Position numbers and translations under genes: made by a program
The notes under the pieces: generated by a model
What the model was told of the DNA's origin: nothing
Database searches by the model: none
What the model saw: the letters and a program-made list of their open reading frames with translations, nothing else
In this document: positions 1-6,261 of the stretch, piece by piece
Layout: every line of letters starts with the position of its first letter
How positions within the stretch are numbered: the first letter of the stretch is position 1
Assembly (NCBI GenBank): GCA_003139735.1
Contig: PLGA01000237.1
Coordinates: forward strand, 5,875-13,384
Reading direction: 5' to 3'
Origin: Bryobacterales bacterium
Lineage (GTDB): Bacteria > Acidobacteriota > Terriglobia > Bryobacterales > Bryobacteraceae
DNA: 7,510 nucleotides

Positions 1-288
1 GTGATTTCGCCGGAGAGTTGCGCCGCCATCATCTATCGGGATTCGGGGAAGGCCGAGCAGGCGGCCGCGGCGTTGCGGCTTACCGCCCCGGACCTGCTGG
101 GCTTGGGCCTCATAGACGGCATCGTACCGGAACCACGCGGCGGGGCGCACGAGGACCCGGATGCCGCGGCCGCGAGTCTGCGGGAGCATTTGCGGATGCG
201 GTTGGACGAGCTGGCGCAGTACGACGCGCCGAGCCTGGTGGAGCATCGCTACGCCAAGTTTCGCAAAATGGGCAACTTCTTCGCGTGA
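1..288 (+). CDS. accA: Acetyl-CoA carboxylase carboxyltransferase subunit alpha, C-terminal part
   Basis: This is the last 95 codons of a gene that begins before the window. The protein is the alpha half of the carboxyltransferase of acetyl-CoA carboxylase; with AccD it moves the carboxyl group from carboxybiotin to acetyl-CoA to make malonyl-CoA, the first committed step of fatty-acid synthesis, in the cytoplasm. The translation opens with VISPESCAAIIYRD, followed by KAEQAAAALRLTAPDLLGLG, then IDGIVPEPRGGAH, and ends in YAKFRKMGNFFA. This order of motifs is typical of the AccA C-terminus. The GTG at position 1 is read as an internal valine, not a start, because the conserved SVISPE motif runs across it. 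The TGA stop is at 286-288. No strong terminator follows; only a weak 5-bp stem at 301-316 is visible. Identification is confident; the rest of the gene is not in view. Confidence 0.93.
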   Translation: MISPESCAAIIYRDSGKAEQAAAALRLTAPDLLGLGLIDGIVPEPRGGAHEDPDAAAASLREHLRMRLDELAQYDAPSLVEHRYAKFRKMGNFFA

Positions 289-382
289 CCGTAGGCGCTC
301 CGGGCGCTAATGCCCGCCGCGGCCATTCGTCTCATCTAAGAGTGGCATGGCGAACTCCCGAGAGCCAACGGACTTTCGGGTG

Positions 383-388
383 TAAAAT
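383..388 (+). promoter_or_regulatory. Possible -10 element upstream of the adaptor/ATPase operon
   Basis: The hexamer TAAAAT, preceded directly by TG, lies about 70 bases before the GTG start of the adaptor gene, in a locally AT-richer stretch of an otherwise GC-rich gap. It matches the sigma-70 -10 consensus at five of six positions. No convincing -35 hexamer sits 16 to 18 bases upstream, so this is only a candidate. The 168-base gap at 289-456 holds nothing else that I can support apart from the ribosome binding site near 443-446. Confidence 0.25.
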
Positions 389-456
389 AGAACTGAACTC
401 CCGCTCGCCACTTTGCGTCTATTGCAGGGACAAGGAAAACGGGGAGAATTTGCGTC

Positions 457-1884
457 GTGCAGAGTAAATGGAAGATCCTGATTACCGTGGGAGCCGTGGC
501 CGTCGCGGGGATTGGCGTCTACGCCAGCACGGTGTACACCCAACGCGGCGTGGTGACGGTGCAGACGGGCAACGTGGCGCGCACCGATTTGACGAGCATC
601 GTGACCGCCTCGGGTGAGATCAAGCCGAAGAATTATATCGACATCGGCGCGGATGCGATCGGCGATCTCACGGAGATCCTGGTTAAGGAAGGCGACCACG
701 TCCACAAGGGCCAAATGCTGGCGAAGATCGAGGATGTGCAACCCACCGCCGACGTGGATGCGCAAAAGGCCACGCTGGCCGCCGCCGAAGCCGACGCCAA
801 CGCGAGCGAAGAGTCGCTGAAATCCGCCGACCAAAATATCGAGATGTCGCAGGCGGCCGTCGATCAGGCCAACTCGCAGCTTGGGCAGGCCAAGGCGGAT
901 TACGACCGCAGCTTGGCCGAATACAACGAGCAACTGCTCGCCAAACAGGATTTCGACGGGAAAAAGTTCGCCTACGACGGGCAAAAGGCCGCCGTGGCGC
1001 AGGCGGTTTCGCGTCTGCAGCAAGCCAGGACGCAGAAGGACCAGGCCGCCGCGACCCTGGCGGGAAACCAGCGGCGCATCGCCCAAGCCAAGGCCAACCT
1101 TACCCGATTCACCGACGTCCTGGAGAAGCATAACTCCTTCGCTCCCATCGAGGGCATGGTGACCAACCTCCCCGTGCGCGTGGGCGAAACCGTGGTGCCG
1201 GGCCTTCAGAATCAGACGGGTACGCTGATTATGACCATCGCGGATATGTCCCAGATCACCGCCGAGGTCAAGGTGGACGAAACCGATGTCGTCAACGTGC
1301 AGATGGGCCAACAGGCGGAAATCACCATCGACGCCATCCCCAACAAGACCTTCACGGGGCACGTAACCGAAATGGGCAATACCGCCATTCTCCGTTCCAC
1401 CGGCGTGGCCGCCTCGCAAAGCGCCATTTCCAGCCAGGAAGCCAAGGATTTCAAGGTGGTGATCGCGCTCGACAACCCGCCAAGCGAAATTCGGCCTGGA
1501 CTTTCTTGCACGGCGAAGATAACCACAGCCACCCGTCAAAACGTCCTAACTATACCGATACAAGCGCTCACGGTCCGGCAGAAGGGCGATTTGGAGCCGA
1601 AAACGCCGGCAAAGACCGGGGCGGAGGCCGCTGCCAAGGTGGATCCGGCTGTGGAGAAGGCCCGCAAGGAGGAATTGCAGGGAGTTTTCGTGATCTCCGG
1701 CGGGAAAGCGACGTTCCGTAAGGTGGAAACCGGCATCACCGGGGCGACCGACATTGAGGTTTTGAGCGGCTTGAAGGAAGGCGACGAAGTAATTACGGGG
1801 ACTTACCAGGTGATCCGGACCATTCGCAACGAGGCCCAGGTGAAGGTGGACAATAAGGCTCCGGTGACGCAGGAAAAGACCTAA
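457..1884 (+). CDS. HlyD/MacA-type periplasmic adaptor subunit of an efflux system
   Basis: A 475-residue membrane-fusion (adaptor) protein that should link an inner-membrane exporter to an outer-membrane channel. Residues 7-25 form a single N-terminal hydrophobic segment, which would anchor the protein with its bulk in the periplasm. Residues about 50-92 (ASGEIKP, then [17 protein letters not shown]) and 227-260 ([18 protein letters not shown]) are the two halves of the lipoyl-like barrel-sandwich domain. Residues about 98-225 are Ala/Gln/Lys/Glu-rich helical hairpin. Residues about 265-355 fit the beta-barrel, and 360-455 the membrane-proximal domain ([20 protein letters not shown]). A charged, low-complexity stretch at about 376-405 interrupts the last domain. 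The GTG start is chosen because GGAG at 443-446 precedes it by 10 bases and it gives a full membrane anchor. The ATPase gene starts 17 bases after the stop, so the two are probably cotranscribed. The substrate is unknown; MacA-like is the closest description. Confidence 0.88.
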   Translation: MQSKWKILITVGAVAVAGIGVYASTVYTQRGVVTVQTGNVARTDLTSIVTASGEIKPKNYIDIGADAIGDLTEILVKEGDHVHKGQMLAKIEDVQPTADVDAQKATLAAAEADANASEESLKSADQNIEMSQAAVDQANSQLGQAKADYDRSLAEYNEQLLAKQDFDGKKFAYDGQKAAVAQAVSRLQQARTQKDQAAATLAGNQRRIAQAKANLTRFTDVLEKHNSFAPIEGMVTNLPVRVGETVVPGLQNQTGTLIMTIADMSQITAEVKVDETDVVNVQMGQQAEITIDAIPNKTFTGHVTEMGNTAILRSTGVAASQSAISSQEAKDFKVVIALDNPPSEIRPGLSCTAKITTATRQNVLTIPIQALTVRQKGDLEPKTPAKTGAEAAAKVDPAVEKARKEELQGVFVISGGKATFRKVETGITGATDIEVLSGLKEGDEVITGTYQVIRTIRNEAQVKVDNKAPVTQEKT

Positions 1885-1901
1885 GAAACGAGAACCGATC
1901 C

Positions 1902-2666
1902 ATGCCAGTGGCAGCAGAAAAAAAATACAGCAAAGAAGACAAGGCCGAACTTCTCAGGCGCGGCGAGCAGCTCAAGCGGGACGGCATCGTCATCCGCACG
2001 TACAATCTCTGGAAGACCTATATCATGGGCGACCAGGAGATCCATGCCGTGTGCGGATGCGATCTTGAGATCAAGCGCGGCGAGTACGTCGCCATTATGG
2101 GACCCTCGGGGTCGGGCAAGTCAACCCTGATGAACCTCATCGGTTGTCTCGACACGCCTAGCTCGGGGCTGTACTACATCAACGGGAACTTGGTGAGCGA
2201 AATGTCGGATGACGATTTGGCGCGCATCCGCAACAAGGAAATCGGATTCGTTTTCCAGACGTTCAACCTGCTTCCGCGCGCCACCTCGCTGCACAACGTG
2301 GAACTGCCGCTCATCTACGCCGGAATGGCCTCCGACAAGCGCATTGAACAAGCCAAGCGTGCCATGGCCTCCGTGGACCTCAGCGAGCGCATGTATCACA
2401 AGCCCAGCGAGCTTTCGGGCGGGCAGCGCCAGCGCGTGGCCGTGGCCCGCGCCCTGGTGAACAACCCCTCGATTCTGCTGGCGGACGAGCCCACCGGGAA
2501 CCTGGACACCGCGACCGGCAACGAAATCATGGGGCTGTTCGAGACGCTGCACCAGCAGGGCAACACCATCATTGTGGTCACCCACGAGCACGACATCGCC
2601 CTGCACGCCTGGCGCGTGGTTCACATCCGCGACGGCAAAGTGGAGAGAGACGAACAGATCCGGTAG
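1902..2666 (+). CDS. ABC transporter ATP-binding protein, MacB/LolD type
   Basis: A 254-residue ABC ATPase that would power an inner-membrane permease from the cytoplasmic side. All motifs are intact: A-loop Tyr about 40, Walker [10 protein letters not shown] at 67-75, Q-loop Gln119 ([10 protein letters not shown]), signature [15 protein letters not shown] from 171, Walker [13 protein letters not shown] at 191-202, and H-loop His228 (VVTHEHD). The short spacing, the PTGNLD wording and the preceding adaptor gene fit the MacB/LolD/FtsE group. The first 28 residues are a charged Lys/Glu-rich extension ahead of the usual start of the domain. ATG 1902 is chosen because it lies 17 bases after the adaptor stop; the Shine-Dalgarno signal there is weak. 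No permease gene follows: the next gene is convergent. The partner permease must therefore be elsewhere or lost. Confidence 0.93.
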   Translation: MPVAAEKKYSKEDKAELLRRGEQLKRDGIVIRTYNLWKTYIMGDQEIHAVCGCDLEIKRGEYVAIMGPSGSGKSTLMNLIGCLDTPSSGLYYINGNLVSEMSDDDLARIRNKEIGFVFQTFNLLPRATSLHNVELPLIYAGMASDKRIEQAKRAMASVDLSERMYHKPSELSGGQRQRVAVARALVNNPSILLADEPTGNLDTATGNEIMGLFETLHQQGNTIIVVTHEHDIALHAWRVVHIRDGKVERDEQIR

Positions 2667-2707
2667 GGGTCGGACGCGTCCGACCCCCGGGGCGGGCTTC
2701 CCCGCCC
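2666..2707. terminator. Two adjacent hairpins between convergent genes, possible bidirectional terminator
   Basis: The gap between the ATPase and the convergent secretin-like gene is nearly filled by two inverted repeats. The first, 2666-2687, is a perfect 22-base palindrome with arms GGGGTCGGACG and its exact complement and no loop; its first base is the G of the ATPase TAG stop codon. The second has arms GGGCGGG at 2690-2696 and CCCGCCC at 2701-2707 around a CTTC loop. Neither is followed by a T-run on either strand, so intrinsic termination is not clear. They could instead act as RNA 3'-end stabilisers or belong to a dispersed repeat family. Confidence 0.55.
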
Positions 2708-2715
2708 TCTACGGC

Positions 2716-3447
2716 TCACTGAATCACGTGGGCCATCAGCACCAGGAACATGGCTTGGCTTGGGTCTATCCCCACCTTGCCGACCACCACTTTTTGCCCC
2801 TCCTTGATGTCCAGGTCCGTGCTCAGTGTGGCATACGGGGCGCCTACAGTTTCGGCGCCCACAGCTTGGTTCGCTGCCCTCAGGCCGTCGATGTGGATCG
2901 AGCCATCAGCACCGATGCTGATCGCGTTAACGGTGAGCTGGGTCGTTACCGGCCGTGGGAGGGTTCCAGTAGGCACCGAATACCCGATGCCCGAGGTCTG
3001 TAAGCGCTGGCCGGTCCGGCCCCTGAGGCTCAAGACGTCCCCCAGTTTGTAACTCTTGTAGGAAAAGGCCATCTTGAGTTGCGCGAGAACGCCATCCAGG
3101 TCTCTTGGCAGGGAGGTCGGCGGAGCGCCATCCGCCGTGCCCCCGATCAGCAGGTAAACGGTCAATTCCACGTCCTGCGGAGCCGCCGCCGGCACGTCCA
3201 GCCGTTTGATCGCGTCTTCGATGGCCGCCATGGCTTCCGGGCTGGCTGAGACCGCCAGCGCGTGCATGGCGGCGTTCGGCGTTACGTTCGACGTGAACAC
3301 TCGAATCAGGTTGCTGATCTGGTTCGGGTCGGCGTACTTCAGCACAAATAGCCTCTGGACCTGCGGCTCTTTGGGTTCTTCCTTCTTCTGATCCTGCGCC
3401 GCCAAGGGCAACGCCATCAAGACCACAACCAGCAGTAAGTTCTTCAT
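2716..3447 (-). CDS. Exported protein with secretin N-domain-like region (short, secretin-related)
   Basis: A 243-residue protein with a signal peptide (MKNLLLVVVLMALPLAAQ, likely cleaved after residue 17) followed by a Lys/Glu/Pro linker. Residues about 31-86 (VQRLFVLKYADPNQISNLIR through AAIEDAIKRLD) resemble the secretin N1/NolW repeat, a small fold that assembles the periplasmic ring of secretins. Residues about 92-243 are beta-rich (DVELTVYLL, TTQLTVNAISI, LDIKEGQKVVVGKVGI) and recall the end of a secretin domain, but the protein is far too short to hold a full secretin pore. It is the third gene of the sigma-factor operon: its ATG lies one base after the anti-sigma stop, and its AGGAGA ribosome binding site is within the anti-sigma C-terminal codons. 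Acting in the periplasm or outer membrane is inferred. The exact function is unknown; the resemblance is by eye only. Confidence 0.72.
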   Translation of the reverse strand: MKNLLLVVVLMALPLAAQDQKKEEPKEPQVQRLFVLKYADPNQISNLIRVFTSNVTPNAAMHALAVSASPEAMAAIEDAIKRLDVPAAAPQDVELTVYLLIGGTADGAPPTSLPRDLDGVLAQLKMAFSYKSYKLGDVLSLRGRTGQRLQTSGIGYSVPTGTLPRPVTTQLTVNAISIGADGSIHIDGLRAANQAVGAETVGAPYATLSTDLDIKEGQKVVVGKVGIDPSQAMFLVLMAHVIQ

Positions 3448-3448
3448 T

Positions 3449-3877
3449 TCATTCTCCTATCCAGTAAATAATTACGTTCGGATCGTCCGTCAACAGCTTG
3501 ATGGTGACCTGTTGGTGGGGCGGGCCTCCTGGCCTGCCTTCTTGTTTTACTTGGGTTAACGCGCGCCGACCGTGCACCACTGGCCTGCGAATCTCAGCCG
3601 CCCTCTGTACCGGCGCCGCCGCAGGCCCGTAAACTCGGGCCGTTGCCTCGGGCACGATGGCAGGCCGAAGGGCCTGCCCCACTGGCCGCGGCCGCGGCGT
3701 CAGCATCACCGCCAGCGCCACTGCCGCCAGTCCCCCGGCCCAAACCCACCGCCAAACCGGCCTGCGCTTGCGTCCCAATTCTGCCAGCACCCGCGCCCGA
3801 ACCGCCGCATAATGCGCCGGCGCGATCGGCTCCTGGTGCGCCTCCCGCAATAGCTCAACCCAGTCTTCCTCGTTCAT
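3449..3877 (-). CDS. Single-pass membrane protein, probable anti-sigma factor
   Basis: A 142-residue protein encoded directly after the ECF sigma gene. Its start codon overlaps the sigma stop as ATGA (3877-3874), which fixes the start and suggests translational coupling. A longer in-frame reading upstream is only a shadow of the sigma gene. Residues 1-40 form a soluble, charged N-terminus (MNEEDWVELLREAHQEP). Residues about 43-60 are one hydrophobic helix preceded by RKRR, which predicts a cytoplasmic N-terminus. Residues 61-121 are a Pro/Arg/Ala-rich linker, and the tail is QQVTIKLLTDDPNVIIYWIG. There is no cysteine at all, so no zinc-type HxxxCxxC anti-sigma motif; assignment as anti-sigma rests on position, topology and coupling. 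Two copies of a GC-rich hairpin element shared with the intergenic block at 7009-7210 lie inside the linker codons. Confidence 0.75.
   Translation of the reverse strand: MNEEDWVELLREAHQEPIAPAHYAAVRARVLAELGRKRRPVWRWVWAGGLAAVALAVMLTPRPRPVGQALRPAIVPEATARVYGPAAAPVQRAAEIRRPVVHGRRALTQVKQEGRPGGPPHQQVTIKLLTDDPNVIIYWIGE
3453..3458 (-). promoter_or_regulatory. Ribosome binding site of the secretin-like gene inside the anti-sigma gene
   Basis: On the minus strand AGGAGA ends five bases before the ATG at 3447-3445. It is formed by the last sense codons of the anti-sigma gene, whose TGA (3451-3449) is separated from the ATG by a single A. Terminating ribosomes would therefore be placed at the next start, which supports coupled translation of the two proteins and fixes the start of the secretin-like gene. 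Confidence 0.75.
3514..3543. repeat. Hairpin repeat element inside the anti-sigma gene, copy A
   Basis: GGCGGGCC (3519-3526), loop TCCT, GGCCTGCC (3531-3538): an 8-bp stem with one G-T position. It is flanked by GGTGGGGC before and TTCTT after. Bases 3522-3538 match intergenic bases 7084-7100 at 16 of 17 positions, and GGCCTGCCTTCTT (3531-3543) is identical to 7033-7045. In the anti-sigma frame it encodes residues about 113-121, EGRPGGPPH. Confidence 0.7.
3659..3682. repeat. Hairpin repeat element inside the anti-sigma gene, copy B
   Basis: GGCAGGCC (3659-3666), loop GAAG, GGCCTGCC (3671-3678): a perfect 8-bp stem, then CCAC. Read on the minus strand it opens with GTGGGGCAGGCC, identical to the 12 bases at 7009-7020. 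In the anti-sigma frame it encodes residues 66-74, VGQALRPAI. A further unrelated 6-bp stem, GGCCCG/CGGGCC, lies close by at 3624-3641. Confidence 0.7.
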
Positions 3878-4449
3878 AAACGCCTCCGGAAATACCGCTC
3901 CAGAAACTCCCTCATCTTCACCCGCGCCTGGCTGATCTGCGACCGCACGGTTGCCTCGCTCGATCCCATGGCGCGCGCCACTTCCTCCGTCGAAAGCCCC
4001 TCCAAATCCCGCAGCACCACGGCCGCGCGCTCGCGTTCGGAGAGCCGCCGCAGGCTCAGCATCAGCGCCCGGCGCCGGTCGCCCGCGTCTGGCGGATCGG
4101 ACGCCGCCACCGCCTCCGCCTCTTCCACTGAAGCCGTCGGCCTCCGTTTGCGCCCCACGTCGTGACAAACGTTCACCGTCACCCGGTAAAGCCACGCCGG
4201 AATGTTGTCCGCGCGCTCCAGTTTCCCCAGATTGCGGTAGAGCTTGAGGAACACCTCCTGCGAAGCGTCCTGAGCGTCCTCCAGGCTGCCCAGCATGTGC
4301 AGCGCAGTGGCCAGCACGAGCCGCTGGTATTGCCGCATGAGCTGGTCGAAGGCGGCCAAATCGCCTGCGCGAGCGGCCGCGATGGTCCTTGACGGGTCAT
4401 CGCTGCTATCCGCGGAACCAACCATCGCAGCCAGCGCCAGGGTTCTCAT
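3874..4449 (-). CDS. RNA polymerase ECF-type sigma factor
   Basis: A sigma-70 family factor of the extracytoplasmic-function class, about 191 residues from the ATG at 4449. It would direct RNA polymerase to a small regulon under control of its partner anti-sigma factor. Region 2 spans about residues 34-103: AFDQLMRQYQRLV, then DAQDASQEVFLKLYRNL (core-binding region 2.2), then PAWLYRVTVNVCHD (-10 recognition). Region 4 spans about 126-181 and ends in the helix-turn-helix LSTEEVARAMGSSEATVRSQ. A short acidic linker separates them. The start is uncertain: ATG 4449 and ATG 4425 (giving MVGSADSSDD) are both plausible, and neither has a well-spaced ribosome binding site. A further ATG at 4536 would overlap the divergent permease start and is less likely. 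The stop overlaps the next gene by four bases. The group within the ECF family cannot be told by eye. Confidence 0.9.
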   Translation of the reverse strand: MRTLALAAMVGSADSSDDPSRTIAAARAGDLAAFDQLMRQYQRLVLATALHMLGSLEDAQDASQEVFLKLYRNLGKLERADNIPAWLYRVTVNVCHDVGRKRRPTASVEEAEAVAASDPPDAGDRRRALMLSLRRLSERERAAVVLRDLEGLSTEEVARAMGSSEATVRSQISQARVKMREFLERYFRRRL

Positions 4450-4527
4450 CCTTCTACAATGAAGAACTGTCGCGGACGCGAAAACGTGCAGACTAATTTG
4501 CGCGCCGTTTGATAGCATCACCCTAGC
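4450..4527. promoter_or_regulatory. Divergent promoter region between the sigma operon and the lactate permease
   Basis: These 78 bases must carry the promoters of both the leftward sigma operon and the rightward permease. For the permease, TGATAGCAT (4510-4518) resembles an extended -10; its transcription start would fall within a few bases of the ATG at 4528, and no Shine-Dalgarno motif lies between. No clear -35 is visible. For the sigma operon, TTGCCA (4536-4531, minus strand) and TATCAA 16 bases further could form a weak sigma-70 site. Both assignments are tentative. Confidence 0.3.
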
Positions 4528-6132
4528 ATGTGGCAACAGAACTATACGCCTCTGGGCGGCAGCCTGCCTCTATCGGCGCTGGTCGCGGCTCTCCCTATAT
4601 TCGTCCTGCTGGTATTGCTGGGCGTGCTCCGCAAGCCGGCCTGGCTGGCGTCGCTGTCCGGGCTGGGCGCCGCCGCGGCGGTGGCGGCGGGAGCTTACGG
4701 AATGCCCTGGGGCAAGCTCGGCGCGGCCGCGGCCTATGGCGCGGCGTTCGGCCTGTTTCCTATCGGGTGGGTGGTTTTCGCGGCTATTCTGCTCTACCGC
4801 GTCACGGTGGAGAGCGGCAAGTTCGAAGTGCTCAAGGATTCCATCGGCAACTTGACGGACGACCGCCGTCTGCAAGCGCTGCTGATCGCGTTCGCCTTCG
4901 GCGCGTTTATCGAGGGCGCCGCCGGATTCGGTACCCCGGTGGCGGTGGCCGCGGCCATGCTGACGGGGCTGGGCTTCGCGCCGTTTGAGGCGGCGGCCAT
5001 CTGCCTGCTGGCCAACACCGCGCCGGTGGCCTTCGGATCGATCGGCATCCCGATTACCACGCTGGCGCTCACCACCGGCCTTCCCGTGGAACGCTTGAGC
5101 GCGCAGATAGGACGCATCTGCGCGCCGGTTTCGCTCATCGTTCCCGCCTATCTGATCGTGGTGCTGGCGGGGTGGAAAGGATTGCGCGGCGTTCTTCCGG
5201 CAGCCGCCGTGTGCGGCGCGGCGTTCGCCGCCACCCAGTTCGCCATCTCGAATTTCGTGGGCGTGCAACTTACCGATATTCTGGCATCCATGGCCGCGAT
5301 GATCGCCCTGGTCGTTCTCATTCGCGCGAGGCGCACGCCGGAGGGACCAAGGCGGACGCCGCGGGCCGCCCACAGCCGGCGCACCGTCGCGCTGGCGTGG
5401 GCCCCTTATGCGCTGCTGGTGGTTTTCGTGCTGCTCTGGGGCTACAAGCAAACCCTTCTCAACGGCGCGTCCATCGCGTTCCACTGGCCGCTGCTGCACA
5501 ATACGATCGAGCGCATGCCGCCCGTGGCGCCCAAGCCGGTGGGCTACGCGGCCGTCTACACGTTCAACTGGCTATCCGCTTCGGGGACCGCGTGTTTCCT
5601 GGCGGCGACGCTGGGCGCCATGGTCGCCGGCCTGAAGCCCCGCCAGTTCGCCGGCGTTCTGGGCCGGACCGCCCGGCAATTGGCGCTGGCCGAACTGACT
5701 CTGGCGGCCGTGCTCGGCCTGGCCTTTCTAATGAACTACTCCGGCGCCACCGCGACCTTGGGACTGGCCTTCGCCGCCACCGGCCGCATGTTTCCGTTCT
5801 TCAGCGCCCTGCTCGGCTGGCTGGGCGTTTTTCTCACGGGCAGCGACACCTCTTCGAACGCCCTGTTCGGGTCGCTGCAGGTGGTGACCGCGGGCAAGCT
5901 GGGGATGAATTCGGTGCTGATGGCCGCCGCCAATTCCGCCGGCGGCGTCATGGGCAAAATGATCAGCCTCACCAGCATCGCCGTAGCCGCCGCCGCCACT
6001 TCCATGAAGCGCCAGGACGAGGCTCTGCTGTTCCGCTTCACGCTCAAACACAGCGTGATTCTGGCGTCCGTCATCGGGTTGATTGTGCTGTTCTACGCCT
6101 ATGTAGCCCCGTTTTGGGCAGTGTATCTTTAG
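4528..6132 (+). CDS. L-lactate permease family transporter
   Basis: A 534-residue polytopic inner-membrane protein of the LctP/LldP (L-lactate permease) family, which imports lactate, and in some members glycolate, with protons. It opens with the family-typical MWQQNYTPLGGSLPLSALVA. Hydrophobic segments run through the whole length. Conserved stretches include FIEGAAGFGTPVAVAAAML (128-145), NTAPVAFGSIGIPI (163-176), LTGSDTSSNALFG (436-448) and NSAGGVMGKMIS (469-480). A cytoplasmic-looking basic loop lies at about 266-286. The length is close to the usual 530-560 residues, so the gene appears complete. The start agrees with the family N-terminus, although no ribosome binding site precedes it. 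It is divergent from the sigma operon and has no lactate dehydrogenase genes beside it, so the substrate is inferred from the family alone. Confidence 0.92.
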   Translation: MWQQNYTPLGGSLPLSALVAALPIFVLLVLLGVLRKPAWLASLSGLGAAAAVAAGAYGMPWGKLGAAAAYGAAFGLFPIGWVVFAAILLYRVTVESGKFEVLKDSIGNLTDDRRLQALLIAFAFGAFIEGAAGFGTPVAVAAAMLTGLGFAPFEAAAICLLANTAPVAFGSIGIPITTLALTTGLPVERLSAQIGRICAPVSLIVPAYLIVVLAGWKGLRGVLPAAAVCGAAFAATQFAISNFVGVQLTDILASMAAMIALVVLIRARRTPEGPRRTPRAAHSRRTVALAWAPYALLVVFVLLWGYKQTLLNGASIAFHWPLLHNTIERMPPVAPKPVGYAAVYTFNWLSASGTACFLAATLGAMVAGLKPRQFAGVLGRTARQLALAELTLAAVLGLAFLMNYSGATATLGLAFAATGRMFPFFSALLGWLGVFLTGSDTSSNALFGSLQVVTAGKLGMNSVLMAAANSAGGVMGKMISLTSIAVAAAATSMKRQDEALLFRFTLKHSVILASVIGLIVLFYAYVAPFWAVYL

Positions 6133-6261
6133 GGGTATATCCCCGGTTTACGTTGCGTTAGCCGGACGTTCTTGCGACACTGTACTAGTCCCAAATGTGG
6201 GCGGCTCGCGCGGATGAGCCGTACGAGCCATCAAACTTAACTGGAGATTTGGAGAAAAAAC

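Noticed and set aside
301..316. CGGGC/GCCCG stem after accA as a terminator
   Set aside because: Five base pairs with no T-run in GC-rich DNA; expected by chance.
307..1539. Long minus-strand open reading (410 codons) opposite the adaptor gene
   Set aside because: It is antisense to a clear adaptor gene, has His/Gly/Arg-rich composition typical of a GC-rich shadow frame, and shows no recognisable domain.
3878..4195. N-terminal extension of the anti-sigma frame upstream of 3877
   Set aside because: The extra residues are a Gly/Arg/Ala-rich shadow of the sigma gene; the ATGA overlap gives the natural start.
4570..5499. Minus-strand open reading (309 codons) opposite the lactate permease gene
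   Set aside because: Arg/Gln/Gly-rich antisense shadow of a well-supported membrane protein gene; no domain or start signal.
6132..6144. GGGG-TATAT-CCCC stem just after the permease stop as a terminator
   Set aside because: Only four base pairs and just a short T stretch later; too weak to call.
5172..6161. Plus-strand open reading (329 codons) in another frame of the permease gene
   Set aside because: Arg-rich out-of-frame shadow; the permease frame carries all conserved motifs.
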